Shown piece after piece: positions 1-9,381 of a stretch of 64,000 nt of DNA (position 1 is its first letter; each line of letters starts with the position of its first letter). A program made the translations under genes and the position numbers. The stretch is from Aulostomus chinensis (lineage: Eukaryota; Chordata; Actinopteri; Syngnathiformes; Aulostomidae), in contig JBBMOA010000020.1 of assembly GCA_037954235.1 (NCBI GenBank), positions 12,701,677 through 12,765,676 of the forward strand. Direction: 5' to 3'. Under the pieces are notes generated by a model that saw only the letters and a program-made list of their open reading frames with translations, had not been told where the DNA came from and searched no databases.

Positions 1-653
1 CTTTTGATTTTACTAAACGCAATTTTAAAAAATTTCACTGCCACATCTCATGTTTCAAAAACACAGCATTTGCGGAATACTCGTTAATTAAACGTAGAGG
101 GGGACTACAATATCATGCAGGCTAACATCATTTTCAAATATGTGAATGCTTTTGCGCTCGACCTTTCAGATGTTGGTGTCAAGTCAGTCACGATTTACAG
201 ACAGTAGAGCAGCACGTCGGAGAACCACTGAGGAGGAACGCTTCACCCTCATTCAGCTGAGCGACAGCCCGCGCACCTACAAACGTGACAGTCAGGAGCT
301 TCACCACAAATGACAGATGTTAATTGTCGTTCCCAAAGGGCAGCGTCAGTCTTTGTAAAGCTAAACCTGGATATTCACTTTCCCCCTACGCAAATACCGT
401 GGGGCATTAGAGGGAATTAGCGGTAGCACTAGCTATTTGTACTCAAGCCTACTTCCTTTAACCTTTTAACTTGTGGGATACAAATCAGAGAGCTAGAATA
501 AAAGACATATATCACACAGTTGAAGTTTTCCCTCTGCACCCTGGAGATCATTTATGAACAAGGTTTAATTTTCATAAGTAACATCCTCTAGAGGCGGCAG
601 TGTTTTATATTTTATAAGAGTTATAAATTACAAGCCGGCACACTCAAGACTTG

Positions 654-707
<54 letters not shown>

Positions 708-751
708 TGTTTGTCTGTCTGTGTGTGTAGGCATACAGAAAATACATTCAT

Positions 752-795
<44 letters not shown>

Positions 796-1311
796 ATTTA
801 AATACATCCAGAAAGGGTCAGTTGGAAGACTCAGCCATTGCACTGCCCACACACTCCCACATGCTCAACATCATTAAAAACAACAGGGCAGGACAGAAAC
901 AATGCTGCAATTTATGATGCAACAAAAAGTGAGAAAGAACAGTTTGGATTCACCACCAAGAATCCTGAACCACATTGAGGACAAAGGAGTGTTTTCATTT
1001 TTTGTAATGAGGCTGTGACTCACTGTTGTATTAGATCCTTAATTGCAGCTTTTTGTATTATGTCCTTCATGTGTACAAAAATAACTCAAATATTCAGACT
1101 ATATTGAAATTTTACTTAATATATTGAGTATTTTATGCCCCCGAGTGGGCTGGATAATACCCAGACAATGGACAGAAAAAGCCAAGTTCATGAGGGGGAC
1201 AAAAGAAAAATGGCAAATAATTAGAATAAATTAATGAAAACAATGCTGGTAGTAGGGTTTAATTTCAGGTTTTATCGTACAGTGCAGGATATTATGTGAC
1301 AATTATCTCAG
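1..1311. other. Left flank, no gene recognised
   Basis: No open frame here resembles a protein. The stretch holds a compound microsatellite (659-793) and otherwise AT-rich unique-looking sequence. The open frame crossing the microsatellite is a translated dinucleotide repeat. A fairly CpG-containing patch at about 170-310 could belong to a neighbouring gene outside the window, but nothing in it proves that. Confidence 0.5.
659..793. repeat. Compound microsatellite (GT)n ... (GA)n
   Basis: An uninterrupted GT run of about 48 bp (659-706) is followed by imperfect TCTG/GT units and then a GA run of about 39 bp (755-793). Such compound dinucleotide tracts are typical of teleost spacers and highly length-polymorphic. 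Confidence 0.95.
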
Positions 1312-1317
1312 TTTATT
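1312..1317 (-). terminator. Candidate poly(A) signal of LRG1-like gene A
   Basis: On the minus strand this reads AATAAA, 12 nt after the stop codon of the gene at 1330-2328. It is unusually close to the stop, so a further downstream signal may be the one used. Confidence 0.35.
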
Positions 1318-1329
1318 TTGGAGACAGTT

Positions 1330-2328
1330 TCAAATGAGCTCACTGTGAGTTAAAGAGACCACTTGTCGGCCTTTAAGAGCTGGGGGGCCATCACACACCA
1401 CCTCATCCGCAAAGAGAACATTCTGGGGATGGAGAGTGAGCCACTTCCATAGATATTCTATCTTGTCATCGCACATCCAAGGGTTCACTGTCAAGATCAC
1501 CGCAAAAGTGGAATTTTTTCCATCCAGCAGGCCCCTGGGGAGAGACTTCAGTTGATTGTGATTGAGCAGAAGTAGTTCAAGGTGTTGGAGACCCTGGATG
1601 AGGGTTGCCGGCAGCTCCTGGATCTGATTCTCCTGTAGAAAAAGTTGGGAGAGACCCAGGTTGTGCGTGAAAGCGGAGGCTTTCAGGGTGCTGATCTTGT
1701 TACCAGCGAGGTTTAGATTCTTCAGATTTTGCAAGTTCCTCAGTGCATCCGCTTGGAGGTCTGTCAGGTTGTTATCGCTCAGGTCGAGATCCTCCAGATG
1801 TTTCAGCTTCTGAAGCAGATCCACCGGTACCTCTGACAAACGATTCCCGGACAAATCCAACCAGGTCAGGCTGTTGTTGTTGGAAAACCACGCTGAGTCG
1901 GCTTTCTCAATCAGATTATTTTTAAGCACCAGGCTGGAGAGCCGGGGTTGGCTGAAGACATGTGGAGGCAGATAAACCAGCTGATTACCTGTGAGATCCA
2001 GCAGGTTGAGATGGGTAACATTCCTGAGTAGATCTGAAGGAACGCTGGTCAGTCTGTTGTGATACAACTGCAGGTTGACTAAGAAGGGCACGCCGCTCAA
2101 ATGACTGGCCACAATTGTGCTGAGGTTGGTGGACTGGATGGATAGTCGAGTGGTGCCGCGAGGTAAATTATTTGCAGGGAAATATGTCATGGAGATATCG
2201 CTGCACATCACCTCTTCACCCGAAGGTGTAGAGGAACAGGAACACAAATCCGGACAAGAATGGGCGCCTTTTTTTTGGTGACGACATTGAGCCAGAGCAA
2301 AGAATGTCAGTAGCAGCCACAAGTTCAT
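1330..2328 (-). CDS. lrg1-like: LRG1-like secreted leucine-rich repeat glycoprotein, copy A
   Basis: A 332-residue protein with an N-terminal hydrophobic signal peptide (MNLWLLLTFFALAQC), a cysteine-rich LRR N-cap (CPDLCSCS, about residues 25-31), about eight 24-residue leucine-rich repeats (consensus LxxLxLxxNxLxxLP), and a short C-cap (NPWMCDD ... VVCDGPP) that ends soon after its second cysteine. That shortened two-cysteine C-cap with an RQVVSLTHSE-type tail is how mammalian LRG1 ends. The block SLVLKNNLIE...LTWLDLSGN also parallels LRG1. Several N-glycosylation sequons (NLS, NVT, NNS, NLT, NST) fit a plasma glycoprotein. In mammals LRG1 is a liver and neutrophil acute-phase protein that modulates TGF-beta/endoglin signalling; that role is inferred here. 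The start is supported by a splice acceptor just upstream (minus strand ...ATTAAG|G before ATG). A tandem paralogue lies at 4021-5019. CPN2 or other LRR proteins are less likely because of the length and C-cap. Confidence 0.82.
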   Translation of the reverse strand: MNLWLLLTFFALAQCRHQKKGAHSCPDLCSCSSTPSGEEVMCSDISMTYFPANNLPRGTTRLSIQSTNLSTIVASHLSGVPFLVNLQLYHNRLTSVPSDLLRNVTHLNLLDLTGNQLVYLPPHVFSQPRLSSLVLKNNLIEKADSAWFSNNNSLTWLDLSGNRLSEVPVDLLQKLKHLEDLDLSDNNLTDLQADALRNLQNLKNLNLAGNKISTLKASAFTHNLGLSQLFLQENQIQELPATLIQGLQHLELLLLNHNQLKSLPRGLLDGKNSTFAVILTVNPWMCDDKIEYLWKWLTLHPQNVLFADEVVCDGPPALKGRQVVSLTHSELI

Positions 2329-2329
2329 C

Positions 2330-2423
2330 CTTAATCCGCCGCAGAGAGCAAATAAACAGAAGACATGTCAGGAATTTGGAGTAATCGATGACCAAGTTAT
2401 AAAAAATAAATCCATAGTCCTAC
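2330..2423 (-). other. 5'-UTR intron of LRG1-like gene A
   Basis: On the minus strand a donor (TTTCAG|GTAGGA) at 2423 and an acceptor (GATTAAG|G) one base before the ATG delimit a 94-bp intron, so the gene has a non-coding first exon starting upstream of 2424. The acceptor has a weak pyrimidine tract. The support comes mainly from the same layout in copy B. Confidence 0.5.
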
Positions 2424-2854
2424 CTGAAAGCTATGGCAGAATTCTCTCTGTTTTTGCTTGAGATGGTTTCGTAGAACACTGAGTACATTTGCTCTCAGTG
2501 GAAAAGCAGGACAAAATGTTGCAAGAGGCAAACAAAACCAAACAAATAGACCAGTTCATCAGTTGTTGGGAGGTTACTATTTGCTTTGCTTTGCTTCAAG
2601 GAAGATTTTACCACATACAGATCAATATTCTCTCAAAAACGTTCCATGTAAGCGTAATTTTTTGTTTTGTTTTTAGCTTTAGTGCATCATATGGTACCTT
2701 CGCTAATATTCCACACATTAACTGCCTGTATCCGTTAGCTCTCTGCTAATGGGAAAGTGAATGAATAACTTAATCTTATAGATTTTCCAAGTGTTTTTAG
2801 AAAAAATGGATCAAATTCTTATACTGAAACAAATCCTTTTTATATTGACTTAAT

Positions 2855-3260
2855 GATTTATCTGTTGGGCTGCACGGTGGTGCAGTGGTCAGCACTGTGG
2901 CCTAACAGCAAGAAGGTTCCGGGTTCGAGTCCCGGCTCGGCCACGGGATCTTTCTGTGTGGAGTTTGCATGTTCTCCCTGTTCCTGTGTGGGTTCTCTCC
3001 GGGTACTCCAGCTTCCTCCCACAGTCCAAAGACAACAAGAGGGGACGAGGCTAATTGAATACTCTAAATTGACTGTAGGTATGACTGTGAGTGTGAATGG
3101 TTGTTCGTCTCTCTATGTTGGCCCTGTGATGGACTGTTGACCTGTCCAGGGTGAACCCCGCCTCCCGCCCGTTGACGCTGGGATAGGCTCCAGCCCCCCC
3201 GCGACCCTTAATGTGTAGGAATAAGCGGAAGATGACGATGGATGGATGGATTTATCTGTT
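2855..3260 (+). mobile_element. tRNA-derived SINE, copy 1, with 12-bp target-site duplication
   Basis: The element proper is 2867-3248. Its head carries pol III internal promoter sequences: an A-box-like TGGTGCAGTGG and a B-box GGTTCGAGTCC. A conserved body follows, including the GTGTGGAGTTTGCATGTTCT segment, and the tail is (GGAT)n. It is flanked by a perfect direct repeat GATTTATCTGTT at 2855-2866 and 3249-3260, which is direct evidence of insertion by target-primed reverse transcription. Near-identical copies occur at 24505-24891 and 41249-41619. It sits in the spacer between the two LRG1-like genes. Confidence 0.93.
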
Positions 3261-3443
3261 CGCACGTGTAGCCTATATGATGGTAGCAACAGCAGAGTTC
3301 TGTTAGCTGAAAGGAAATGGCGTGAAACAGCTCTCCTCTGTTTGACATTACAACATCGCGCACCAGCACTTCTTATTTATATCTTCATTCGCCTAAAAAT
3401 TGTTGCAAGTTGTAATTTTGATGGAGCGCCTAGATGTTAGTCT

Positions 3444-3790
3444 TTCTATCAACATGTGTTCGCTTCGCACAAACAAGGGGAAGCAGCTTTCCTGGCTTTG
3501 TTTGAGAGTAACAAAACATTAATTTCATAAAGGGTATCTTGTGTGTTTACTTTGTTCCAAATATCAAATGAATAACCGTAACTTGTGGCTTAATTAAGCT
3601 TAGAGGCACCAGTTCCAATAGCAATCTGCGTTAGCTTAGCACAAACAGTGGGAAACACCTATCCTGGCTCTTTTTGAACGTGTGAAACCTCTAATTTCAT
3701 AAGAGATACTCTGTGTGATTAATTCATGCAAAATATAAAATAAGAAAATGCAAGTTGTGGGATTCCAGGGGCTGAGAGGCACCAGCAGGT
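3444..3790 (+). repeat. Imperfect tandem pair of an old interspersed repeat
   Basis: Two roughly 165-bp units (about 3447-3615 and 3628-3785) share the order: GCACAAACA, GG-rich AAGCAGC/AACACC, CCTGGCT, TAATTTCATAA, a region with TTGTGTG/CTGTGTG, AAGTTGTGG or AACTTGTGG, and GAGGCACCAG. The block starting TTAGCTTAGCACAAA is recognisable as a diverged form of an abundant teleost interspersed repeat (recalled, not searched). Confidence 0.55.
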
Positions 3791-3925
3791 GGATTTGCAT
3801 CCTACGGTTTTACTGCACTGTTGATGCTACTGTGAGCTGAAATTCCTTGACTGTGGTATATTTTTTAGAAAGATTAAAATGAAAGCAAAGACAAGTCGTT
3901 TGAGAGTACTTTACTCATGTCTTGT

Positions 3926-3931
3926 TTTATT
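3926..3931 (-). terminator. Candidate poly(A) signal of LRG1-like gene B
   Basis: On the minus strand this reads AATAAA, 89 nt past the stop codon of the gene at 4021-5019, a normal distance for a short 3'-UTR. Confidence 0.5.
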
Positions 3932-4020
3932 GTAACATAAGCGAGCATGTCAGTGATGGATATCTGAGACAGCAGTGACAGGCCGAGTAGAGTAAACTCC
4001 AGCTGGTAACCATGGAAACC

Positions 4021-5019
4021 TTACGACTGAAGGTTTAGGTCACTCTCTGTCAGTGACATTATTGCGCGACTCATCAGAGTCTGAGGTCTGGCACATACTA
4101 TGGTCTGTGGAAGGAAAACCTTCTCCTTGTTCTTCTGGAGCCACCTCCAGAGGTACTCCACCTTCTCTCCACACAACCACGGGTTTCCACTCAGGTCCAG
4201 GCCTTCGTCATCCAGGGATTTCAGATGGTCCAGCAAACCTGGAGGGATGTGGCTCAGCTGGTTGTCTTCCAGCGCCAGGAGTTTGAGGTGACTAAGCTCC
4301 TGGAAAATGTTGTTTGGGAGCTTGGTGAGCTTATTGTAAGAAAGGAACAGGTAGGTGAGGTTACGGGTGCTGTCAAATACAGATTCATCAAAGGTGTCCA
4401 GCTTGTTCCTCTTCAGGTTCAGCCTCTCAAGTTTGGTCTGTGAGTCCAGAGACTTCACGCTGATTTTCTCCAGACGGTTGTCAGCGAGGTCGAGATTCTC
4501 CAGGTGCGGCAGCCTCTGAAGCAGAGCTGTCGGGAATGTTGTTATAAGATTCCCGGACAAGTCCAACCAGGTCAGGTTGCTATTGTCAAGGAGCCACTCA
4601 GCATCCACGTTTTCAATCAGGTTGTTCTTAAGCACGAGGCTGCGCAGAGGAGCGTGGCTGAAGACATCCGTGGGTAGATGACTCAGTTGGTTCCCTGTGA
4701 GATCCAAAGTGTGGAGGAGAGGAACGCCCCTAAGGAGGTGAGAGGAAAGGTTTTGCAGGTGATTGCTGTAGAGGTGGAGCTCTTGCAACAGGGGCATGGC
4801 GGCTAGATGGTGCTCAAAGATGGTCGTGATGTTGGTGAACTGGATGGTCAGCATCGTCGTGTTCTTCGGAAGACCCTCTAATGGGAATTCTGTCAAGGGC
4901 ACCTCATTACAAACCACCTCAGCTCTTCTTAAGTAGCATTTGCAAAATTCTGGACAGGAGAGAGCGCCGCGGCAGAAAAACGCCAACCAGAGGAGGGCGA
5001 CTGCAAGTGACGCATTCAT
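4021..5019 (-). CDS. lrg1-like: LRG1-like secreted leucine-rich repeat glycoprotein, copy B
   Basis: A second 332-residue LRG1-like protein. The longer open frame back to 5139 is not the protein: a good splice acceptor (CTCCCTCGCAG|TAGTC) lies five bases before the ATG at 5019, and translation from that ATG gives a clean signal peptide (MNASLAVALLWLAFFC). Then come an LRR N-cap (CPEFCKCY), about eight leucine-rich repeats, and a C-cap (GNPWLCGEKVEYLWRWL ... IVCARPQ) with the LRG1-type early stop. It matches copy A in length, repeat register and blocks such as SLVLKNNLIE and LTWLDLSGN, so the two are tandem duplicates. N-glycosylation sequons include NTT, NIT, NLS and NLT. The expected role is a secreted plasma or inflammation-related glycoprotein; this is inferred from the family. 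Confidence 0.83.
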   Translation of the reverse strand: MNASLAVALLWLAFFCRGALSCPEFCKCYLRRAEVVCNEVPLTEFPLEGLPKNTTMLTIQFTNITTIFEHHLAAMPLLQELHLYSNHLQNLSSHLLRGVPLLHTLDLTGNQLSHLPTDVFSHAPLRSLVLKNNLIENVDAEWLLDNSNLTWLDLSGNLITTFPTALLQRLPHLENLDLADNRLEKISVKSLDSQTKLERLNLKRNKLDTFDESVFDSTRNLTYLFLSYNKLTKLPNNIFQELSHLKLLALEDNQLSHIPPGLLDHLKSLDDEGLDLSGNPWLCGEKVEYLWRWLQKNKEKVFLPQTIVCARPQTLMSRAIMSLTESDLNLQS

Positions 5020-5024
5020 GACTA

Positions 5025-5150
5025 CTGCGAGGGAGGACACAGAGAACTCAATATAAGATGCTGGTACGGGTGTGGAAAGTTTCGATATTGCAACAGTATT
5101 TAATAGCAAATACAAAAAGTACGTGTGAAAGTACAGCAAATAAAACTTAC
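5025..5150 (-). other. 5'-UTR intron of LRG1-like gene B
   Basis: On the minus strand the donor AACA|GTAAGT is at 5150 and the acceptor CTCCCTCGCAG ends at 5025. Together they give a 126-bp intron between a non-coding first exon (starting upstream of 5151) and the coding exon. The same layout in copy A shows the duplicated unit included the upstream exon. Confidence 0.7.
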
Positions 5151-5680
5151 TGTTCTGATGCTAAAGCTGGATGAGTATCAGTCCGACTGTTCTTTGACTG
5201 AGTCATTTTTGGGAGCGGAGTCCCACAAACTAATCATTACTTATTATGCAAACACAAACCAGTCACTACACATGACTTGTCAAGGACAGACAGTTGCAAC
5301 AGACTTCATGTGACTCCAACCAGCAGGGAAAATACTATACAGTGAAACTTTTGAGATTGGTGATGTAAATGGTACTTGTTTTTCCCCCTCAAGATCATTG
5401 AATGTGAAATACGACAATGAAATTGTGCTTGTAGTAGATAATGAGTGTGACTGAAAAACTGGACATGGCGAAGCACTTTGGACTTTTTAAAATACGGTGA
5501 CGGAGCAGGAGAGACGGGGAGAGAGAGAGAGAGAGAGATTTAGAAAATGAGTGATCATCCATTTGAAAATAAGAGCGGACGGCTGGATATTAAATTCATC
5601 ATCATAAAAACTACTTCAAGAGACAGAATGTTTGGTCAGCAGCACTAAGACACACCCACGTGCACACACTCACTCACTCA

Positions 5681-5682
<2 letters not shown>

Positions 5683-5722
<40 letters not shown>
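5683..5722. repeat. (CA)20 microsatellite
   Basis: A pure CA run of 40 bp preceded by CACT repeats. Confidence 0.95.
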
Positions 5723-5723
<1 letters not shown>

Positions 5724-5935
5724 TATTTCAGCTTACCTCAGCAGATAACAAGTTTGATCATGAATTTAAATGAAGGCATTATACACTTATTCAATTTACT
5801 GTACTCAGACTTCAACTCAGAGAAAAAGTTAAAATATCAAGTTGGTTCCATTGTGGGGATTGAACTGAAGCAGAATACTTGCTGAGGTACCCGTACCTGT
5901 GGAAGAAATATTAAAATCACGTGGGAAATATTGCG

Positions 5936-6036
5936 ATGAACTGGCGACCCCGCCTCTCACCCAATGTCAGCTGGGATAGCCCCCCCCCCCGCCCCGCGAC
6001 CTTTAACAGATAAGTGGTATAGAAAATGGATGGATG
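5936..6036 (+). mobile_element. 3'-end fragment of the SINE family
   Basis: Only the tail region is present: CTGGCGACC-CCGCCTCTCACCC, GCTGGGATAG, a C-run, GCGACC, ATAAGTGGTATAGAAAATGGATGGATGGA. It matches the last ~100 bp of the three full copies but has the ATAAG...GGTATAGAAAATGG ending of a different subfamily, so it is an older or 5'-truncated insertion. Confidence 0.75.
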
Positions 6037-7513
6037 GACGTGGGATACAATTACACTGAAAAGAAAACACCAAAGTATTCAAATTCTTACACGAGTGAAA
6101 ATTGTAAAAATGCATTTTCCTGTGATACAGCCTACTGTTTTAAATGTGTACAGTACGTAGGAACAATTCTGGTGTTCAGTGTGTAGACGAACATCCAGGA
6201 CATGTATATTCTCATTGGTTTATGAGCTGATCATGTGTATGAAGGAAAATTGTTCAATCACAAGTTCAAAAGAGGGAAACAAAGACCTGAAATACTGAAG
6301 TGGACGTCAAATTTACAACACCACGGTTGTCAGTTGTACGTTCATGAGACATTTTTCCAACAGCAGTTTCAGAGCATTTGTTGCCCATGTGAAGTTTTAC
6401 ATCTAGACTAACAATACTTAAAATACTGAGAGCTTGCAGTCAAGTAGTATTGTGAGATACTTTGAACTTTGGTGTACAGTAGCAGGAATGAGTGGCAGTG
6501 GGAGGAATGCCCCCCCAGCCACTAGGACCAGGGAGGGACTATGAGAAGCTGTTTAAAAAAAAGAAAAAAAAGCCACATTTGGACAACATGTGCTAACGGT
6601 ACAAGCTAGTGTCACCTGGAGCAGCAGACCCGCGATGCTAAACCTTCAGCACGTCCAGGGCTCGTCTCAAATAATGGCTCAAACAAACCACGACTGTATC
6701 ACAGCCAGGCAGACCTGCTGCAGCCTTTGAATTGATGTATTGTATTGTCGTGTTTTCTGCTGTGTTCTTGATGAATTTTGTACTTTGTCCCCTTTTGTCT
6801 TCTTTTGGTCTTTTATGATTTATGTTCCCTGCCAAGGGAATGTAGATGTAAATTAGCAACCCTGCCAGGTCTGGCATATTTACATTTGTATTTATACTTA
6901 CGCTCATAAATATGCGCTGTCCCTTTGAAAAACATAAATGAATAAAAATTTAATTAATGTATGTCTGGTTTCCACATCTCGAAGTCAGTCAGAGTTTAAA
7001 AGGGTTTTGAGTTACATGAAAAAATATACCAGTACCACACACAAAGGAGGGGTGCAGCTACTTGTTGGAGATGATGAAGCCACGCATCCATTTCCTCTCA
7101 GTGTAACTTTAGTTTTGTACTTCTTAGAACTGCATTTTCACCTCAACATCCATTGAAATTGTGCAATTGCAAAGATTGTTACTGAATAAAAAAAAGTTAC
7201 ACGTCTCATAAACTTTTGTTATCCAAGGATTGTTCCATTATAGACCAGAAGGTCCATTATTAAAAAAAAAAATTGATGGCTTTTGGTTGAAGGAACCCAT
7301 GATGACGCTAACTTCAGGCACTTTTAATGCTACCACTAGCACGCTCACCAAGGTAGGCTAACTTGCATTTGTTTTTCTTAGGCTACAGGGGATTTATTGT
7401 GAAGGTGAACCAAAGATTTGGAATGAACGGAACACATGGAGTTTACCAACAATTCATTATCAATAACACAGGCGAGAAGAGCAAGTGAAAAATTTGATTG
7501 GAGCACTGTGACC

Positions 7514-7548
7514 ATCTCCCTCTCCCTCTTTCTGAGGGAGAGGGAGAT
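7514..7548. repeat. Perfect 15-bp inverted repeat (hairpin)
   Basis: The left arm ATCTCCCTCTCCCTC (7514-7528) and the right arm GAGGGAGAGGGAGAT (7534-7548) are exact reverse complements around a 5-nt loop. A second GGGAGATGGT at 7554-7563 is complementary to ACCATCTCCC at 7511-7520, so an alternative pairing exists. The left arm is all pyrimidine and the right arm all purine apart from the terminal AT. Confidence 0.9.
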
Positions 7549-9341
7549 AGTCAGGGAGATGGTTTGAGGCTTAACTGGCATCTGCGTAGTCCATTACAAA
7601 TATCCTTACCTGTATTTTTGTCTTTGGCAGACTTCAACTGCCCTTTGAAAAAAAGCCACCTCTCCCCATCTAATGACGCCGTGCAGCTCTGGACTATCAC
7701 AGTGTGACACAACATGGCAGTCTGCTGCTGCTACCTGAGGTCACCGTTATCCGAACAGCGGGTTTTGTGGTAATTTGACCAGAACATAGAGTCACAGCTG
7801 ATAGAGAAGGGATTAGACCTGCAATATGAAATACCATTTTAGCAGATGGGCAACATGATGAACCATTACATTATGTATGATGAGTGCCAGCTGGCTTTAG
7901 GCTGTTCTGAAAGATTTATTTGAGTCAAGCCCACTCACTCCACATGCACCTCCAAGATAGAGACAAACCTATTCTGGTGTAGTTTAAATAGACCCCTGAA
8001 ATACACCGTAGTGAGATGTAACACTTATGCAATAGAACCTTTCTTTATTTTTTATGCACCCATGAATATGGACTCTATATTGATCTCATTGTCATTTGGT
8101 ATGGTTTCTCTTAATAGTATTTCTAAATACTACGTAGTCTATTCTGTATATGATAAACTGAAACTAATAATGCTCTTTAGAGCATGAACTAATCATTCAT
8201 GCTCTATAGAGTGGCGTAGGAATGAGTCCTAAAACTCAGAAGCTAGTTAGCATACTTGAATGTCTGATTCGCTCATCTCAAAGTCAAGTGGCCAGTGGTT
8301 AATCCAAGCTTAATATATTTTAATCATTTGGTTCTATGAGATATAACAAAGTATTACATACCAGACTGAGGAATTTTAAAATGTTCATGGCAATTTTTTT
8401 TATATCAAATTGCCAGCACGTGGCTGAGTGACACAAAGAAACGTTAAGTTTTTTATGGTAACGCCGTCCATGGTGTAGTTTGTTCCTACAATAACGTTAG
8501 CTTTTCTTTGTAGCATAACATTAGCCTTGCACTTTCTAACTTGGGTATTTTATGCTTCAAATATAATAGAGGTATTCATGTGGGAGGATTATTTTTGCAA
8601 AACAAAACATGTTTGCCACTATTACTATTTACTGTATAGCTCTATAGTCCAATATATACATCCCATTAGCCTTAACTCAAAGGAACCCATAGCAATGCTA
8701 ACTTCCAGGTAGCTCAACAAAAATTCACCATCCTTGTGAAAATGACTAAATTCTGAGATCATGTTGGTGTAAAAATCTAATTTAAAACCCAGTTTGGAAA
8801 GTTTCTCCATTTCTTTTTCCCAAATACTCAGTTTCACTGTGAAACAACTTCATCTGTACACGTCGCTATGATAGCAAACATTACAAGAAACCTCAAAAGC
8901 ATCCTTGAAGGGGAATCTCTTTATGAAATCCTGCCTGAAAGCTTTCAAACAAGATAGCAAGGTACAATATTCATCATTGGACTGAGTTTTTTTTTTTGGA
9001 ATGCTTTGTAATGTATTAGGAAAAATCCAACACATTGGATTTAAAATATAAATGAACAATGAATTATTCAGGTTTTGGGCAAAAGAATTTATTTGAATTT
9101 ATCATGAACGATGAGGGACAAAAATTCATTGTTTCTGTTCACGTTGTTGTGTCATTGTATCTTATTATCTGTCATTGTGAGAAGAAAATAGAAACATATG
9201 AAGATGTTCTGTGAACGTTCCTTTTGGTAACATTAATAATGAGCAACTGAATTATACTTGATGTAACAATCACATACCATGAGCTACACTTGCTGTGTAC
9301 ACAAACACACAAACAGACCTCTTAATCCTATATACAAAGTT

Positions 9342-9344
<3 letters not shown>

Positions 9345-9381
<37 letters not shown>
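9345..9381. repeat. (AC)n microsatellite
   Basis: An uninterrupted AC run of about 37 bp in the rock2 downstream spacer. Confidence 0.95.

Noticed and set aside
651..917. 88-residue plus-strand open frame
   Set aside because: It translates a GT/GA microsatellite (Cys-Val and Arg-Glu runs).
2870..2945. tRNA gene suggested by A-box and B-box sequences
   Set aside because: It is the head of a SINE: body, GGAT tail and target-site duplication are present, and the same head recurs at 24505 and in reverse at 41619. The cloverleaf is not intact.
5020..5139. Forty extra N-terminal residues for LRG1-like copy B
   Set aside because: A strong splice acceptor lies five bases before the ATG at 5019, and the signal peptide starts only there.
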